In this document: positions 63,871 through 64,000 of the stretch, one piece after another
Layout of the letters: each line of letters begins with the position of its first letter
Position numbering within the stretch: the first letter of the stretch is position 1
Assembly: GCA_963573385.1 (NCBI GenBank)
Contig: CAUYLG010026807.1
Coordinates: forward strand, 62,001 to 126,000
DNA: 64,000 nucleotides
From: Cacajao melanocephalus
Lineage: Eukaryota > Chordata > Mammalia > Primates > Pitheciidae
Reading direction: 5' to 3'
Translations under genes and position numbers: made by a program
Notes under the pieces: model-generated
Database searches by the model: none
Told to the model about the DNA's origin: nothing
What the model saw: only the letters and a program-made list of their open reading frames with translations

Positions 63871-64000
63871 GCTGGGTATGGTGGCTCACACCTATAATCC
63901 TAGCACTTTGGGAGGCTGAGGTGGGGGGTTCACTTGAGCCCACGGGGCCAGCCTCAGCAACATGGCAAAACCCTGGTTCCACAAAAGCATTAAAAAAAAT
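63871..64000 (+). mobile_element. Alu, possibly cut by window end
   Basis: gctgggtatggtggctcaca through an A-rich segment at the last base. Either a monomer or the left arm of a longer element. Confidence 0.85.

Overview
The window is primate genomic DNA. It carries about two dozen Alu elements (most full-length with target-site duplications), a THE1-type solo LTR, a truncated L1 tail and many ancient MIR, L2 and MER5 fragments. There are no operons or bacterial features. The species cannot be fixed from the sequence alone; an anthropoid primate (human possible) fits best.

The window holds one recognisable protein-coding gene, TMEM63C, on the minus strand. I could place all 22 coding exons between 39651 (ATG) and 1746 (TGA). 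Every junction is GT-AG, all phases agree, and the exons sum to 2421 nt (806 residues plus stop), the full length known for this protein. TMEM63C belongs to the OSCA/TMEM63 (DUF221/RSN1_7TM) family of mechanosensitive or osmosensitive cation channels. The 11 expected membrane helices (TM0-TM10) and the long cytosolic loop after TM2 can be assigned to exons.

Layout: 1-1745 is 3' UTR or downstream flank. 1746-10651 holds exons 22-17 (TM6-TM10 and the acidic C-tail). 12294-18058 holds exons 16-12, with a 1.33-kb, 22-bp minisatellite in intron 15. 19697-23565 holds exons 11-7 (TM2 and the cytosolic loop). 26244-39664 holds exons 6-1, separated by larger introns rich in Alus, microsatellites and a GC-rich minisatellite. 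39665-64000 is 5' to the coding region and shows no other convincing coding gene. It has one plausible 63-nt 5'-UTR exon (45047-45109), GC-rich unique patches that could be promoters, and many old repeats.

The most unusual items are: a 5' tRNA-Met half inserted as a tailless retropseudogene with a target-site duplication (3475-3543); the intron-15 minisatellite, whose sense strand repeats a GTGAGTA splice-donor-like motif dozens of times; a 77-bp segment of intron 20 copied into intron 19 between 27-29-bp direct repeats; a NAGNAG acceptor at the last coding exon; a 59-bp perfectly alternating pyrimidine-purine tract; and a fold-back Alu cluster upstream of exon 5.
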